A stretch of DNA of 64,000 nucleotides from Peptostreptococcaceae bacterium (GTDB taxonomy: Bacteria > Bacillota > Clostridia > Peptostreptococcales > Peptostreptococcaceae). Numbering within the stretch: the stretch's first letter is position 1; every line of letters begins with the position of its first letter. Shown in pieces: positions 19,745 to 29,858 of this stretch. The stretch lies in assembly GCA_902363255.1 (NCBI GenBank), contig CABIZO010000001.1, forward strand, positions 248,001 to 312,000, written 5' to 3'. The notes below the pieces were generated by a model, which was not told where the DNA came from, did not search any database, and saw only the letters and a program-made list of their open reading frames with translations. The position numbers were made by a program, and so were the translations under genes.

Positions 19745-19767
19745 CCTGTAACTTAGAGTATTTTTTA
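19722..19767 (+). terminator. terminator overlapping the end of the sensor kinase gene
   Basis: AATACTCTAAGTTA inside the last codons pairs perfectly with TAACTTAGAGTATT after the stop, followed by TTTTTT. It ends the carboxypeptidase/two-component operon. Confidence 0.88.
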
Positions 19768-19879
19768 CGGAAATTCTATAAAGTACCTTTAGCAGGGTAT
19801 AAATAATTTATAAGTAATTGCACAATCTAAAGAAAATGAAGTTTTTACATAGAGAATATAAATAAAAAGAGGTGAAGAA

Positions 19880-21376
19880 ATGGAGCAAGGAAATCAAATT
19901 AACAATATGGGATGGAACTTTGATAATACTTATAAAGAATTACCAGAATCTTTTTATAGTGATATGAATTTAAACCCAGTCAGAAATCCAGAACTAGTTA
20001 TTTTAAACAAACCCTTGGCAAAAGAATTGGGATTAAATGTGGAAGGATTGGAAGGTAAAGACGGAGTAGAGATTTTAGCAGGAAATAAGAAAGCTGAAGG
20101 AGGAGCATATATTGCTCAGGCTTATGCCGGTCATCAGTTTGGACACTTTACAATGTTGGGAGATGGAAGGGCAATTTTAATTGGTGAACAAAAAATAGAT
20201 ACACCAATAAACATTACAGGAGAAGATTATAAAAAATTTGATATACAGTTAAAAGGAAGTGGAAGGACTCCGTATTCTCGTGGAGGAGATGGAAGGGCTG
20301 TTCTTGGACCTATGCTTCGAGAGTATATAATTAGTGAAGCTATGTATGACCTAAGAATACCAACAACTCGTAGTCTGGCAGTAGTGAAAACAGGAGAAAG
20401 AGTTTATAGAGAATATGTGAAAGAAGGAGCCATACTTACTAGAGTTGCTTCAAGTCATCTTAGATTTGGTACATTCGAATATGCAGCAAATTATTTGGGA
20501 AAAGAAGAAGTGAAGAAATTGGCTGACTATGCCATAGATAGACATTATCCTTATGTGAAAAATGATGAAAATAAATATTTAAGCCTTTTAAAAGAAGTGA
20601 TAAAAGCTCATGCAAAATTGGTATCCAAATGGCTATGTGTTGGATTTATCCATGGAGTAATGAATACGGATAATATGACTATTAGTGGAGAAACTATTGA
20701 TTATGGACCATGCGCTTTTATGGATACTTATGATCCAGAGACTGTATTTAGTTCTATCGATGTACATGGAAGATATGCTTACAAAAATCAGCCTAATATG
20801 GCATCTTGGAATATTTGTAGATTTGCAGAAACACTACTTCCTTTGATAAATGAAGATGTGGATATTGCCGTAGATATGGCACAAAAGGCTATATTTGAGT
20901 TTTCTGATTTACATTTTAAATATTGGATTAAACAAATGAGAAGTAAGTTAGGATTTTTTAACGAAGAACCTATGGACAAAGCAATAATAGAAGATTTACT
21001 AAGTATGATGGAAAAATACAAAGAAGATTATACAAATACTTTTGTATCTTTAACTTATAGAAAGAATATGAATACTGGAATGTTCGCAACAGCAGAATTC
21101 ACTAATTGGCATAAAAACTATCAAGAAAGATTGGAAAGACAAGAAGAATCAATAGAAGAAGCCTATGAACTTATGAAAAAATCAAATCCAGTAGTTATAC
21201 CAAGAAATCATAGAGTGGAAGAAGCATTAAAAGCAGCAGATAATGGTGACTTTAAAGTGATGGAAAAATTACTTTCAATACTAAGCAATCCTTATGAATA
21301 TAGAAAAGAAATGGATGAATATACAGAGTTAGCTGAAAAATCAGATTTGCCATATAGAACTTATTGTGGAACTTAA
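19880..21376 (+). CDS. selO: protein adenylyltransferase SelO (YdiU family)
   Basis: Pseudokinase-fold enzyme that transfers AMP from ATP to Ser/Thr/Tyr side chains of proteins; family members act in redox stress. It has 498 residues, normal length. Family motifs: GHQFGHFTMLGDGRAILIGE, the loop KGSGRTPYSRGGDGRAVLGPML, and HGVMNTDNMTISGETIDYGPCAFMD containing the metal-binding Asn and Asp. The C-terminus ends YRTYCGT, with a Cys where many homologues have Cys or selenocysteine. GAGGTGAAG precedes the start. No operon partner is visible. Confidence 0.92.
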   Translation: MEQGNQINNMGWNFDNTYKELPESFYSDMNLNPVRNPELVILNKPLAKELGLNVEGLEGKDGVEILAGNKKAEGGAYIAQAYAGHQFGHFTMLGDGRAILIGEQKIDTPINITGEDYKKFDIQLKGSGRTPYSRGGDGRAVLGPMLREYIISEAMYDLRIPTTRSLAVVKTGERVYREYVKEGAILTRVASSHLRFGTFEYAANYLGKEEVKKLADYAIDRHYPYVKNDENKYLSLLKEVIKAHAKLVSKWLCVGFIHGVMNTDNMTISGETIDYGPCAFMDTYDPETVFSSIDVHGRYAYKNQPNMASWNICRFAETLLPLINEDVDIAVDMAQKAIFEFSDLHFKYWIKQMRSKLGFFNEEPMDKAIIEDLLSMMEKYKEDYTNTFVSLTYRKNMNTGMFATAEFTNWHKNYQERLERQEESIEEAYELMKKSNPVVIPRNHRVEEALKAADNGDFKVMEKLLSILSNPYEYRKEMDEYTELAEKSDLPYRTYCGT

Positions 21377-21420
21377 AATATTACAAACTACAAAAGAAAA
21401 GTTGGAGATGAATAAGATCA

Positions 21421-22425
21421 GTGACAAAAAAGAAAATGACAGTAATCATAACTGCAATAATAACAATTATATTAGCCTATAAAATACAATCATCTTATGG
21501 ATTAATACATTATGATACATCACTAATATACAATCAAGAAAGTGTTGTAGGTGATATAAAAAAATCAAATGCATACAACGTTTATCCAGATTTTTTTAAA
21601 AAAGTTGATTATACACCAAATAAAAACCTTATCATACCAGGACTAAATAGCTCCATGGTACCACAAGGAATGTGTGATACAGGTAGCTATATTTTGATTT
21701 CTGCTTATGACAAAGAAAAAGAGAAAAACTCATGTATATATGTTATCAAGAAATCCACAGGTAAACTGATGAAAACCATATATTTATACGACAGTAAATC
21801 ACATGTAGGTGGATTAGCTTACGATGGGAGAAATGTATGGGTAGCCAATGGTACAGAATCAACAGTTTCCAAGATACTATTAACTTCAATAACTGATGCA
21901 AAAGATGGAGCATTTATACAATGTGATAAATACGAAATTAAAACAATAGATGGTCAAAATGTTGTAGCATCATTTGCAACGTATTCAGACAATATACTAT
22001 GGGTAGGACAATACAAAAAGAAATATAACACTTATGTTTATGGATATAATATATCAGATGCAAACCCTTTAACTTTGGAACTTACAGAAAAATATAGAAT
22101 AGAAATTCCTAAGAAAATACAAGGTATGGTAATTGCTAAAGATAGACTAATATTATCACAATCTGGTGGTAGAAATAATGACTCAAAAATATATGTGTAT
22201 GACATACCAAAGTATACTTTAAATGGAGAAGTGAGTGCAGCAAAATTATATGAACCAATAGATACTATAATAGCTCCTCCAGGTAGTGAAAATATACTTG
22301 TTGGAGATGATGACTTGCTATATATTTTATTTGAGTCAGCAGCAGATTTTTATAGAAATGGTAGAGATAATAAAGAAGGTGCAAAAACACCTGTAGATCG
22401 TGTTTGTCCAATAACTTTAGACTAA
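21421..22425 (+). CDS. exported or membrane-anchored hypothetical protein, propeller-like
   Basis: Not assigned to a named function. A 334-residue protein starting at GTG 21421 with an N-terminal hydrophobic segment (about 7-20). The rest is rich in beta-strand-like repeats such as MVPQGMCDTGSYILISAYD, HVGGLAYDGRNVWVANG and KIQGMVIAKDRLILSQS, a pattern expected of a beta-propeller facing outside. It starts 44 bases after selO on the same strand and ends at a bidirectional terminator. No catalytic motif is recognisable. Confidence 0.65.
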   Translation: MTKKKMTVIITAIITIILAYKIQSSYGLIHYDTSLIYNQESVVGDIKKSNAYNVYPDFFKKVDYTPNKNLIIPGLNSSMVPQGMCDTGSYILISAYDKEKEKNSCIYVIKKSTGKLMKTIYLYDSKSHVGGLAYDGRNVWVANGTESTVSKILLTSITDAKDGAFIQCDKYEIKTIDGQNVVASFATYSDNILWVGQYKKKYNTYVYGYNISDANPLTLELTEKYRIEIPKKIQGMVIAKDRLILSQSGGRNNDSKIYVYDIPKYTLNGEVSAAKLYEPIDTIIAPPGSENILVGDDDLLYILFESAADFYRNGRDNKEGAKTPVDRVCPITLD

Positions 22426-22454
22426 AAAAAGGAGTATATCTACTCCTTTTTTTA
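22422..22454. terminator. bidirectional terminator
   Basis: AAAAAAAGGAGTA and TACTCCTTTTTTT form a perfect stem around TATC. It lies between two convergent genes and can serve both. Confidence 0.9.
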
Positions 22455-22489
22455 TTGGAATCTTATTGATTTTTAGTGAATATTAAAGT

Positions 22490-23560
22490 TTATTTTAAAG
22501 AGTAATTGTAAACTCTATTAGTATTCCTATTTGTACAAATTTGTAATGTTAAGTCATCAAGATTATAAACACATGACCATTGAGTATCAGTTGGAATACC
22601 TCCACTTATCTCTTCACTTTCTCTAGTACCTTGTGATGGAACACTTAGTAAAAGATTCATGGCATCTTGTTCAGTCATAATCCCATTTGTTTCTTTTTGT
22701 TTTTTCATTATAGCCTCATAACGATCTTGGCCAGTACCTTTATTCATATCATTATAAAGAACAAAGTTTGTGGCAGCTATGTGACCTTCTTCTTTTGTTA
22801 AAACATGCATTTCATTGTCTATATATTCAACAACTGCAGTGTCACCACTTGCATCAGCAATTTGGAAGTGGTATCCTGTTTCACCGCTAGAATTCATATC
22901 ATATTGCTCAAGTAATTCTATTGCCTCATCAACTGTGGCAGCTTTATCTAAAACCATACGAATTGCCGAAGTTGTTGTAATTGGAACTTTACCAGTATCT
23001 TGATGAACAACACCATCTTTAATTACAAGAACACCGATGGCAAGACCTTTTTCGTTCATACCATCAAGTGGAGCATAAGGGGCAGCTAATGTGATAACAC
23101 GATTTAATATATTTTTTGTAGGCATGTTATCTTTACTTAAGCCTAAATGATTTAAATTAACTACAGAAATTGATTCGTATCCATTTTTAGGTTGAGTACG
23201 TACAATCAAACCTATAGAAGGTACATAGTCAAAGTTTCTACCAAATAAATTATCATCTTCTGGAGTTGTTGCAATAAAAGTACTACAAGCTCCATCAGGA
23301 TTTACTTCAAAAGGAATACCCTTTAAGATTTTCTTCGTTACGAAATCAACTAGTTCATCATCTGTTGCTGCACCATTTTTAAGGAAATCATCAAGATCAT
23401 AATTAGCATGATAAGTCATTTTGTAAAATGGTTGGTCGTTTATTTCTTTGAAAGAAAATAAGGTTCTTATTTCACCCCAGAATATACTTACAAAGGTAGC
23501 TATGATTATAAATATTAGTGATATAATGGCAATACCTATTATTTTTAATTTTTTCTTCAT
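22490..23560 (-). CDS. membrane-anchored Ntn hydrolase, linear amide C-N hydrolase (choloylglycine hydrolase-like)
   Basis: Member of the linear amide C-N hydrolase group (choloylglycine hydrolase and acyl-CoA:6-APA acyltransferase-like proteins). It has 356 residues, with a hydrophobic N-terminal segment (about 8-28) that should place the enzyme outside. The presumed nucleophile is Cys92 in PDGACSTFIA, followed by NLFGRNFDY, the usual pattern after the nucleophile. The leader before Cys92 would have to be removed to free an N-terminal Cys. Whether it acts on bile salts, penicillin or another amide cannot be told. Single gene. Confidence 0.75.
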   Translation of the reverse strand: MKKKLKIIGIAIISLIFIIIATFVSIFWGEIRTLFSFKEINDQPFYKMTYHANYDLDDFLKNGAATDDELVDFVTKKILKGIPFEVNPDGACSTFIATTPEDDNLFGRNFDYVPSIGLIVRTQPKNGYESISVVNLNHLGLSKDNMPTKNILNRVITLAAPYAPLDGMNEKGLAIGVLVIKDGVVHQDTGKVPITTTSAIRMVLDKAATVDEAIELLEQYDMNSSGETGYHFQIADASGDTAVVEYIDNEMHVLTKEEGHIAATNFVLYNDMNKGTGQDRYEAIMKKQKETNGIMTEQDAMNLLLSVPSQGTRESEEISGGIPTDTQWSCVYNLDDLTLQICTNRNTNRVYNYSLK

Positions 23561-23688
23561 ATCTTTACTCCTATTCTTATTGTATTTCTTGATAAGATAT
23601 CTACAAGATGTATTATAACTGAAAATTATTTGATAATCAAATGTTTTTATAATCTAAGTAAATATTTTTTTATATAAATTCATAGAAA

Positions 23689-23722
23689 TAAAAAAAGAAG
23701 AACTATAGATGTTCTTCTTTTT
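23689..23722 (-). terminator. terminator of the large lysozyme gene
   Basis: On the minus strand GAAGAAC and GTTCTTC arms extend into A- and T-runs around the loop ATCTATA, just after the lysozyme stop. Confidence 0.85.
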
Positions 23723-23725
23723 CTC

Positions 23726-25951
23726 TTATACTTTTACATAATTTCCAGAAACATATCCAGTAAGACCTTTATACTTAACCTTATACCACCCAGAGGTAGA
23801 TTTATCTATAATTTCAATAGTAGTATTTTTAGGAATAGTGGCTAAAATATTAGAAGAAGCAGATGCGCTTTTTCTAAAGTTAAGATTAGCAGTAGTAACT
23901 CCTTTTTGTGTAGAAGTAGAAGGTTTATTATTAGTACTGTTATTAGTATTATTGTTGTTTAGAGTGACATATTTACTAGAAACATATCCTGTATTACCTT
24001 TATATTTAACCTTATACCATCCAGAACTAGATTTATCAATAATCTCAATAGTAGTATTTCTAGGAATAGTGGCTAAAATACTGGAAGAAGAAGAAGCACT
24101 TTTTCTAAAGTTAAGATTATCAGTAGTAACGCCCTTTTCTGTATAAGTAGAAGGTTTATCAGTAGTACTGCCATTAGTATTGAGAGTAACATATTTGTTA
24201 GAAACATATCCTATATTACCTCTGTACTCAACTTTATACCATCCAGAAGTAGATTTATCAATAATCTCAATAGTAGTATTTTTAGGAATAGTGGCTAAAA
24301 TACTAGAAGAAGTAGAAGCCCCTTTTCTAAAGTTAACATTGGAAGTGGTAACCCCTTTTTGTGTAGAAGTAGAAGGCTTATTATTAGTGCTGTCTAAAGT
24401 AATATATTTACTAGAAACATAGCCAGTGACACCTTTGTACTCAACTTTATACCATCCAGAAGTAGATTTATCAATAACCTGAATAGTAGTATTTTTAGGA
24501 ATAGTAGTTATAATACTAGAAGAAGTAGAAGCGCTATTTCTAAAGTTTACATTGTCAGTAGTAACTCCTTTTTGTGTAGAAGTAGAAGGTTTATTAGTAC
24601 TGCTGTCATCTGTATTATTAACGTTTAGACTAACATATTTGCTAGAAACATAGCCAGTAACACCTTTGTATTTGATTTTATACCATCCAGTAGTAGACTT
24701 ATCTATAATTTCAACAGTAGTATTCTTAGGAATAGTAGTTATAATGCTAGAAGAAGTAGAGGCACTGTTTCTAAAGTTAACATTAGCAGTAGTAACTCCT
24801 TTTCCTGTAGAATTAGAAGGTATATTAGAAGAACTATTATTACTGTTAAAAGTTTTTAAGCAAGTATAATTTAAATCAACATATCCTTTTATACCAGGTA
24901 CAATACCCTTCTCTGAATATTGCCACATAGAATATGGTCTTCCAAAAGTATTAGTAGAACTATATTGAGCTACCCACAAGTTGTTGGAATTAATAAGATC
25001 TTCAGCGTAGTAAGTACTACTAAAATCTTTATTAGTATATATACCTGTAGTATATCCTTTGGATTCGACCGTATTAATAAAGGCATTAGCCATTTTTGTA
25101 GCTAATTCCTTTGTTACCTTTACTCCATTCTTCTTTGCATATGCCACACTGTCATATTCAAAATCAAAGAATACAGGGTACGTAATACTATTTTTATATG
25201 GTGATAGAGTTTCTAGACATTTTTGCGCTTCAATAATTGCCTTTTCTGTACTAGTTGCATAACTAAACCAATACACACCTATTTTAAGACCAGCATTTTT
25301 AGCACCTTCAATATAAGTTTTGAACTGTGGGTCTACAGTTGATGTCCCATATCCAGCTCTGATTATTACATAGTCGATACCAGAATTTTTTACACTTTTC
25401 CAATCTATAGTTCCATTCCACTTACTTACATCAATACCTTTTTCAATTGGATTTAATTTCAAATAACTTGAGGTTACATATCCTTGTCTACCATTATAAT
25501 CAACTTTGTACCAATCATTACTTTTACCTAAAATTTCAATAGTTTCATTAATATTTAAGGTTCCGATTATTTTATTTGAAGTAGACGGTCCACTTCTTAC
25601 ATTTAAAGTAGATGATGTTACACTCCCACTACCGATTGCATTGGGATTAGATAACTTTATTTTTTTTATAGAAGAAGCGTCCTCATAAGATCTATAAACT
25701 TTAGATGAATTTCCACCCATATTATAGATTTCATTTTTCTCAGGATCTGGTTGATTTTCATTTGATTCTTCTAAGTCAGTTATTTTTGAATTTGTTTTTA
25801 TCTTTATTTTTACATCATCGTCAGTTGTAATAGTTATATCATTATCTGAACTTGAATTAAGTGATTGTGCATCTGATATGGATATTACATTTTGAGATGA
25901 TATAGCAACACCTAACGATACAGCAAATAAATACTTATCTTTTTTGTTCAT
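23726..25951 (-). CDS. GH25 lysozyme with six SH3-like repeats
   Basis: Exported cell-wall hydrolase of 741 residues. Order: signal-like N-terminus (about 5-25), low-complexity Asp/Ser/Thr linker, one SH3 domain (about 107-165), a GH25 muramidase domain (about 170-365, starting KGIDVSKWNG, with the Asp/Glu pair in FFDFEYD), then five tandem SH3 repeats of about 70 residues each. Each repeat starts KGVTT, continues with NFRKSAS-like and ends GYVSSKYV. ATG 25951 is chosen because GGGAG lies 8-9 bases upstream. The 431-residue gene at 30.9 kb is a paralogue with one C-terminal repeat. The SH3 domains probably bind peptidoglycan. Confidence 0.92.
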   Translation of the reverse strand: MNKKDKYLFAVSLGVAISSQNVISISDAQSLNSSSDNDITITTDDDVKIKIKTNSKITDLEESNENQPDPEKNEIYNMGGNSSKVYRSYEDASSIKKIKLSNPNAIGSGSVTSSTLNVRSGPSTSNKIIGTLNINETIEILGKSNDWYKVDYNGRQGYVTSSYLKLNPIEKGIDVSKWNGTIDWKSVKNSGIDYVIIRAGYGTSTVDPQFKTYIEGAKNAGLKIGVYWFSYATSTEKAIIEAQKCLETLSPYKNSITYPVFFDFEYDSVAYAKKNGVKVTKELATKMANAFINTVESKGYTTGIYTNKDFSSTYYAEDLINSNNLWVAQYSSTNTFGRPYSMWQYSEKGIVPGIKGYVDLNYTCLKTFNSNNSSSNIPSNSTGKGVTTANVNFRNSASTSSSIITTIPKNTTVEIIDKSTTGWYKIKYKGVTGYVSSKYVSLNVNNTDDSSTNKPSTSTQKGVTTDNVNFRNSASTSSSIITTIPKNTTIQVIDKSTSGWYKVEYKGVTGYVSSKYITLDSTNNKPSTSTQKGVTTSNVNFRKGASTSSSILATIPKNTTIEIIDKSTSGWYKVEYRGNIGYVSNKYVTLNTNGSTTDKPSTYTEKGVTTDNLNFRKSASSSSSILATIPRNTTIEIIDKSSSGWYKVKYKGNTGYVSSKYVTLNNNNTNNSTNNKPSTSTQKGVTTANLNFRKSASASSNILATIPKNTTIEIIDKSTSGWYKVKYKGLTGYVSGNYVKV

Positions 25952-26128
25952 AATATTTCTCCCTTTCAATAATTATTAATGTACAAAAAATATACAATAA
26001 ATAGAAGAAAATTGTCGTATTAATTAAATAATATACTTTATATTTATAAATAAATTAATTAATGTAAATGAGAAGTATTAATTTGATTAAAAAAATATAA
26101 CTTTAAAGTTGTAATATTATTTTTTCTA

Positions 26129-26146
26129 CATTACAAAAACGTAATG
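26129..26146. promoter_or_regulatory. inverted repeat upstream of the Bce-type transporter, candidate BceR-like operator
   Basis: CATTAC-AAAAAC-GTAATG is a perfect 6-6-6 inverted repeat about 90 bases before the ATPase start. Known BceR operators have the same layout (6-base arms, 6-base A-rich spacer). A TATAAT at 26189-26194 could be the -10 box downstream. Function is inferred from geometry. Confidence 0.45.
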
Positions 26147-26233
26147 ATAATGAAATGAACATCCATATTTAAAAGTGGCAAAAATGTTTATAATAGAAAC
26201 ATAAGTTATAGAGACTGAGGAGGATTATTTAGG

Positions 26234-27001
26234 ATGAAAAATATATTAAGTGTTGAAAAAATAGAAAAATATTATGGAAATAAAGATAATGTTACAAAGG
26301 CCATAGATAATATAAGTTTTAAGGTTGATGAAGGCGAATTTGTTGGGATAATGGGGCCTAGTGGAAGTGGTAAAACAACTCTTCTTAACTGTATCTCAAC
26401 AATAGATACTGTTACAACAGGAAACATAATAATAAACGATAAAGATATTACAAGATTAAAATCTAAAAATCTGGATAAATTCAGACAAAATGAATTAGGA
26501 TTTATCTTCCAAGATTTTAATTTATTAGATACATTAACTGCTTATGAAAATATAGCACTTGCATTAACAATAAAGGGTGAAAAAACTTCTGCTATAGATG
26601 GAAAAATAAAAGAAGTAGCAAAATATTTAGAGATAGAACAAATATTAAATAAATATCCATACCAAATGTCAGGTGGACAAAAACAAAGGGTGGCATCAGC
26701 TAGAGCTATAGTTACAGATCCATCATTGATACTTGCTGATGAGCCAACGGGAGCACTTGATTCAAAATCAGCAAGACTGTTACTTGAAAGATTTGAAAGT
26801 CTAAATCAAGACTTAAATGCCACTATACTAATGGTTACTCATGATGCTTTTACAGCAAGTTATGCTCACAGAATTCTATTTATTAAGGATGGTAAAATAT
26901 TTACAGAATTAGTAAGAGGTCAAGATTCAAGAAAAGAGTTCTTCAATAGAATAATGGAAGTTATAACTCTAATAGGAGGGGATGACAACAATGTATTCTA
27001 A
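26234..27001 (+). CDS. BceA-type ABC transporter ATPase
   Basis: ATPase of 255 residues of the peptide-antibiotic resistance (BceAB) group. Walker A is GPSGSGKTTLLN (about 41-52), the Q-loop lies in FIFQDFNLLD, the signature is MSGGQKQR and Walker B is LILADEPTGALD. GAGGAGG lies upstream of the ATG. The permease gene overlaps its end by 11 bases. With the permease and the two-component system downstream, it should form a flux-sensing module against cell-wall-active peptides such as bacitracin or lantibiotics; the actual drug is unknown. Confidence 0.92.
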   Translation: MKNILSVEKIEKYYGNKDNVTKAIDNISFKVDEGEFVGIMGPSGSGKTTLLNCISTIDTVTTGNIIINDKDITRLKSKNLDKFRQNELGFIFQDFNLLDTLTAYENIALALTIKGEKTSAIDGKIKEVAKYLEIEQILNKYPYQMSGGQKQRVASARAIVTDPSLILADEPTGALDSKSARLLLERFESLNQDLNATILMVTHDAFTASYAHRILFIKDGKIFTELVRGQDSRKEFFNRIMEVITLIGGDDNNVF

Positions 27002-28991
27002 AATAGCATTTAAAAATGTTAAGAAAAGTTTTAAAGACTATACCATATACTTTTTAACTCTAACATTGGCTGTCTGTATATTTTATAGTTTTAACTCTAT
27101 TGAATCACAAAAAGCCATGATGGAAATGAATTCTTCAGGAAAAGAATATGTGGAAGTTTTATCTACTGTAATATCCTATGTGTCTGTTTTTGTGGCATTT
27201 ATTTTAGGAAGCCTTATTCTTTATGCTAACAACTTTTTAATCAAAAAGAGAAATAAAGAAATGGGAATTTATATGACTCTTGGTATGTCAAAAAATAAAA
27301 TTTCTAAAATTTTAATATTAGAGACATTAATTGTTGGTGTATTCTCACTGATAAGTGGATTGATTATAGGACTTTTAGCATCACAAGGTTTATCAGTACT
27401 TGTTGCTAAGTTATTTGATTTTAAAATGTCTGGATATACTTTTACAATATCTACGCAAGCCATAGGAAAGACTATTTTATACTTTGGAGTAATGTTTATA
27501 CTTGTTATGATATTTAATTCATTTGTAATTTCAAAATATAAAATAATAGATTTATTAACAGTTGCAAGAAAAACAGAAGAAATAAAATTTAAAAATCCTA
27601 TAGTATATTTAGTTACATTTATACTATGTGTTGTTTCTTTGATAACTGCATATAAACTTGTTTTAGAAGTGGGCATAATTGGTATAGCAGATCCTAAATT
27701 CCTTACTTCTATAGGACTTGGAATACTTGGAACAGTTTTATTCTTCTTCTCTTTAGCAGGATTTATTTTATATGTGGTGAAAAATAATAAAAAAGTTTAT
27801 TTCAAAGGGTTAAATATATTTGTAGTTAAACAAATAAACAGCAAAGTTAATACAAATTTTATTTCTATGTCAGTAATTTGTTTGATGTTATTTTTAACAA
27901 TGGGGATGCTATCCACAGGATTTAGTTTTAAAAATGCTTTGGAATCAGGTTTAGAAAAAGCAACACCTTTTGATGCCAGTGCATATATGTATGTAAGTCC
28001 AGATGATAAGGTGCAAGACATAAAAAAATCCCTTGATTATATAGGTGTTAAATTTAACAAAGATGATAAAGTTGCTTATTACAATGAATATAGAGATGGG
28101 AAAAACATCTCAGATATAATGACTTTAAACAATGATGTAAAAAAAATGGATTATAGTGTGTCATATATAAAAATATCTGATTACAACAAGATAAGAGAAA
28201 TAAGTAATGAAAAGCCAATAGATTTAAATAAAAATGAAGTATTAATAACATGTAACTATTCTAAGTTATTACCATCAATAAAGGAGTATATGAAAGATAA
28301 TAATACTATTAAATTTGATGATAAAATCTACGATATAAAAAATAAAGAGGTAATAGAAGAAAATTTAAAAACATACTTTATGCAAAATAATATGTTTACA
28401 GTAGTGGTGAATGATGAACTATGTAATAATATGGATATATCATCAAGCAATGTAAATGTTAATTTTGTAGGAAATGATAAGAATAAGCGAGCTGCAGATT
28501 TCAGCGATGCAATATATTCATACAAAACTGAAGATACAGATTATGATAAATTAGGATTTGTGATGGCATCTAATAAAAATGAAGTGTATGAAGAAAATAA
28601 GGGAATTACAACAATTGTACTATTCATTGGAATTTATATAGGAATAGTATTTTTAATAAGTAGTATGGCAATTCTTGCACTTCAACAATTAAGTGAAGCA
28701 AGTGATAGTATAGAAAGATATAAATCACTAAAAAGATTGGGAGCAAGCACAAAGAGTATAAACAAAACAATATTTATACAAACCTTAGTTTACTTCAGCA
28801 TACCAGTGGCACTAGCTGTAGTTCATTCAGTAGTTGGAATAAAAGTTGCAAATGATTTTATATCAATATACAACCAACCGGATATAGGAAGTTCATCTCT
28901 TATAACAGCGGGAATATTCCTTGTTATATATGTGATTTATTTCTATATAACTTACGGTGGATACAAAAATATAGTAAAAAATAATATATAA
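26991..28991 (+). CDS. BceB-type ABC transporter permease
   Basis: Membrane permease of 666 residues with the FtsX-like fold typical of BceB. Ten membrane segments are expected; a large extracellular domain lies between segments 7 and 8 (about residues 310-540), the region that binds the peptide antibiotic or its lipid target in the family. ATG 26991 is preferred to the in-frame ATG at 26982 because AGGAGGGG ends 10 bases upstream. It overlaps the ATPase gene. A terminator and a new promoter region separate it from the response regulator. Confidence 0.9.
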   Translation: MYSKIAFKNVKKSFKDYTIYFLTLTLAVCIFYSFNSIESQKAMMEMNSSGKEYVEVLSTVISYVSVFVAFILGSLILYANNFLIKKRNKEMGIYMTLGMSKNKISKILILETLIVGVFSLISGLIIGLLASQGLSVLVAKLFDFKMSGYTFTISTQAIGKTILYFGVMFILVMIFNSFVISKYKIIDLLTVARKTEEIKFKNPIVYLVTFILCVVSLITAYKLVLEVGIIGIADPKFLTSIGLGILGTVLFFFSLAGFILYVVKNNKKVYFKGLNIFVVKQINSKVNTNFISMSVICLMLFLTMGMLSTGFSFKNALESGLEKATPFDASAYMYVSPDDKVQDIKKSLDYIGVKFNKDDKVAYYNEYRDGKNISDIMTLNNDVKKMDYSVSYIKISDYNKIREISNEKPIDLNKNEVLITCNYSKLLPSIKEYMKDNNTIKFDDKIYDIKNKEVIEENLKTYFMQNNMFTVVVNDELCNNMDISSSNVNVNFVGNDKNKRAADFSDAIYSYKTEDTDYDKLGFVMASNKNEVYEENKGITTIVLFIGIYIGIVFLISSMAILALQQLSEASDSIERYKSLKRLGASTKSINKTIFIQTLVYFSIPVALAVVHSVVGIKVANDFISIYNQPDIGSSSLITAGIFLVIYVIYFYITYGGYKNIVKNNI

Positions 28992-29084
28992 AACTGATAT
29001 AAGTTAGTTTCAATCATAATATCAACCGTATGACTTCACTAGCTTTTAGATTAAATTAGTTACTCAAAATCTATTTAAAGTAGT

Positions 29085-29110
29085 AAAATCTATTTTAAAT
29101 AGATTTTTTT
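29085..29110 (+). terminator. terminator after the BceB-type permease
   Basis: AAAATCTATTT and AAATAGATTTT form a compact stem followed by a T-run, 95 bases after the permease stop and before the two-component genes. Confidence 0.7.
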
Positions 29111-29186
29111 GGTATAATAAGACCGATAATAAAGTAAGAACCGATTTATTGAAAATAAAATCTAGATAATGGGAGTGATAAGATAG

Positions 29187-29858
29187 ATGGAGAAAATAAT
29201 AATTATTGAAGATGATGAGATAATTAGAGAAGAGCTGAAAAACTTTTTAAGCAAATATGGATATGAAATTGTAGCGCCAACATCTTTTGATAATGTGGTG
29301 CAATTTATTTTAAATGAAAACGCCAGCTTAGTTTTACTAGATATAAATCTGCCAATTTTTGATGGATATTACATATGCAGAGAAGTAAGAAAGAAGTCAG
29401 ATGTTCCTATCATAATTGTCACAAGTAGAGATAGTGATATGGATGAATTGATGAGCATGAATTTGGGAGCTGATGACTTTGTCACAAAGCCATATAATAC
29501 ACAGATACTACTAGCGAGAATTGCAGCATTGTTAAAAAGAAGTGGATCAAGCACAGCTACTAGTAATATTTTAACTTATAAAGATTTTCAATTAAATTTA
29601 TCCAACACAACTATTACATATAAGGAAAAAGAAATTGAACTAACTAAAAACGAAGTAAAAATACTTTCTTATTTAATAAATCACAAGGGTGAAATAGTAT
29701 CCAGAGAATTACTTATGGAATACTTGTGGAGTACTGACTATTTTGTGGATGACAGTACTTTAACTGTGAATATAACAAGACTTCGTAAAAAATTAGAAGA
29801 AATAGGAATAGAAAATGTGATAGAAACAAGAAGAGGACTGGGGTATATTATGCCATGA
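29187..29858 (+). CDS. OmpR-family response regulator, BceR-like
   Basis: Response regulator of 223 residues. The receiver domain has acidic residues Asp9-Asp10, phospho-acceptor Asp52 in LVLLDINLP and the conserved Lys in FVTKPYN. The DNA-binding winged helix contains ELTKNEVKILSYLINHKGEIVSRELLMEYLW and ends RRGLGYIM. GGGAGTGATAAG lies before the ATG. Its TGA overlaps the kinase ATG (ATGA). It probably activates the transporter operon, perhaps at the inverted repeat at 26129-26146. Confidence 0.92.
   Translation: MEKIIIIEDDEIIREELKNFLSKYGYEIVAPTSFDNVVQFILNENASLVLLDINLPIFDGYYICREVRKKSDVPIIIVTSRDSDMDELMSMNLGADDFVTKPYNTQILLARIAALLKRSGSSTATSNILTYKDFQLNLSNTTITYKEKEIELTKNEVKILSYLINHKGEIVSRELLMEYLWSTDYFVDDSTLTVNITRLRKKLEEIGIENVIETRRGLGYIMP

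Noticed and set aside
23780..24840. Regular repeats of about 220 bases that could suggest a CRISPR-like or satellite array
   Set aside because: They are coding: five tandem SH3 domains of the large lysozyme, with the repeat period equal to one protein domain.
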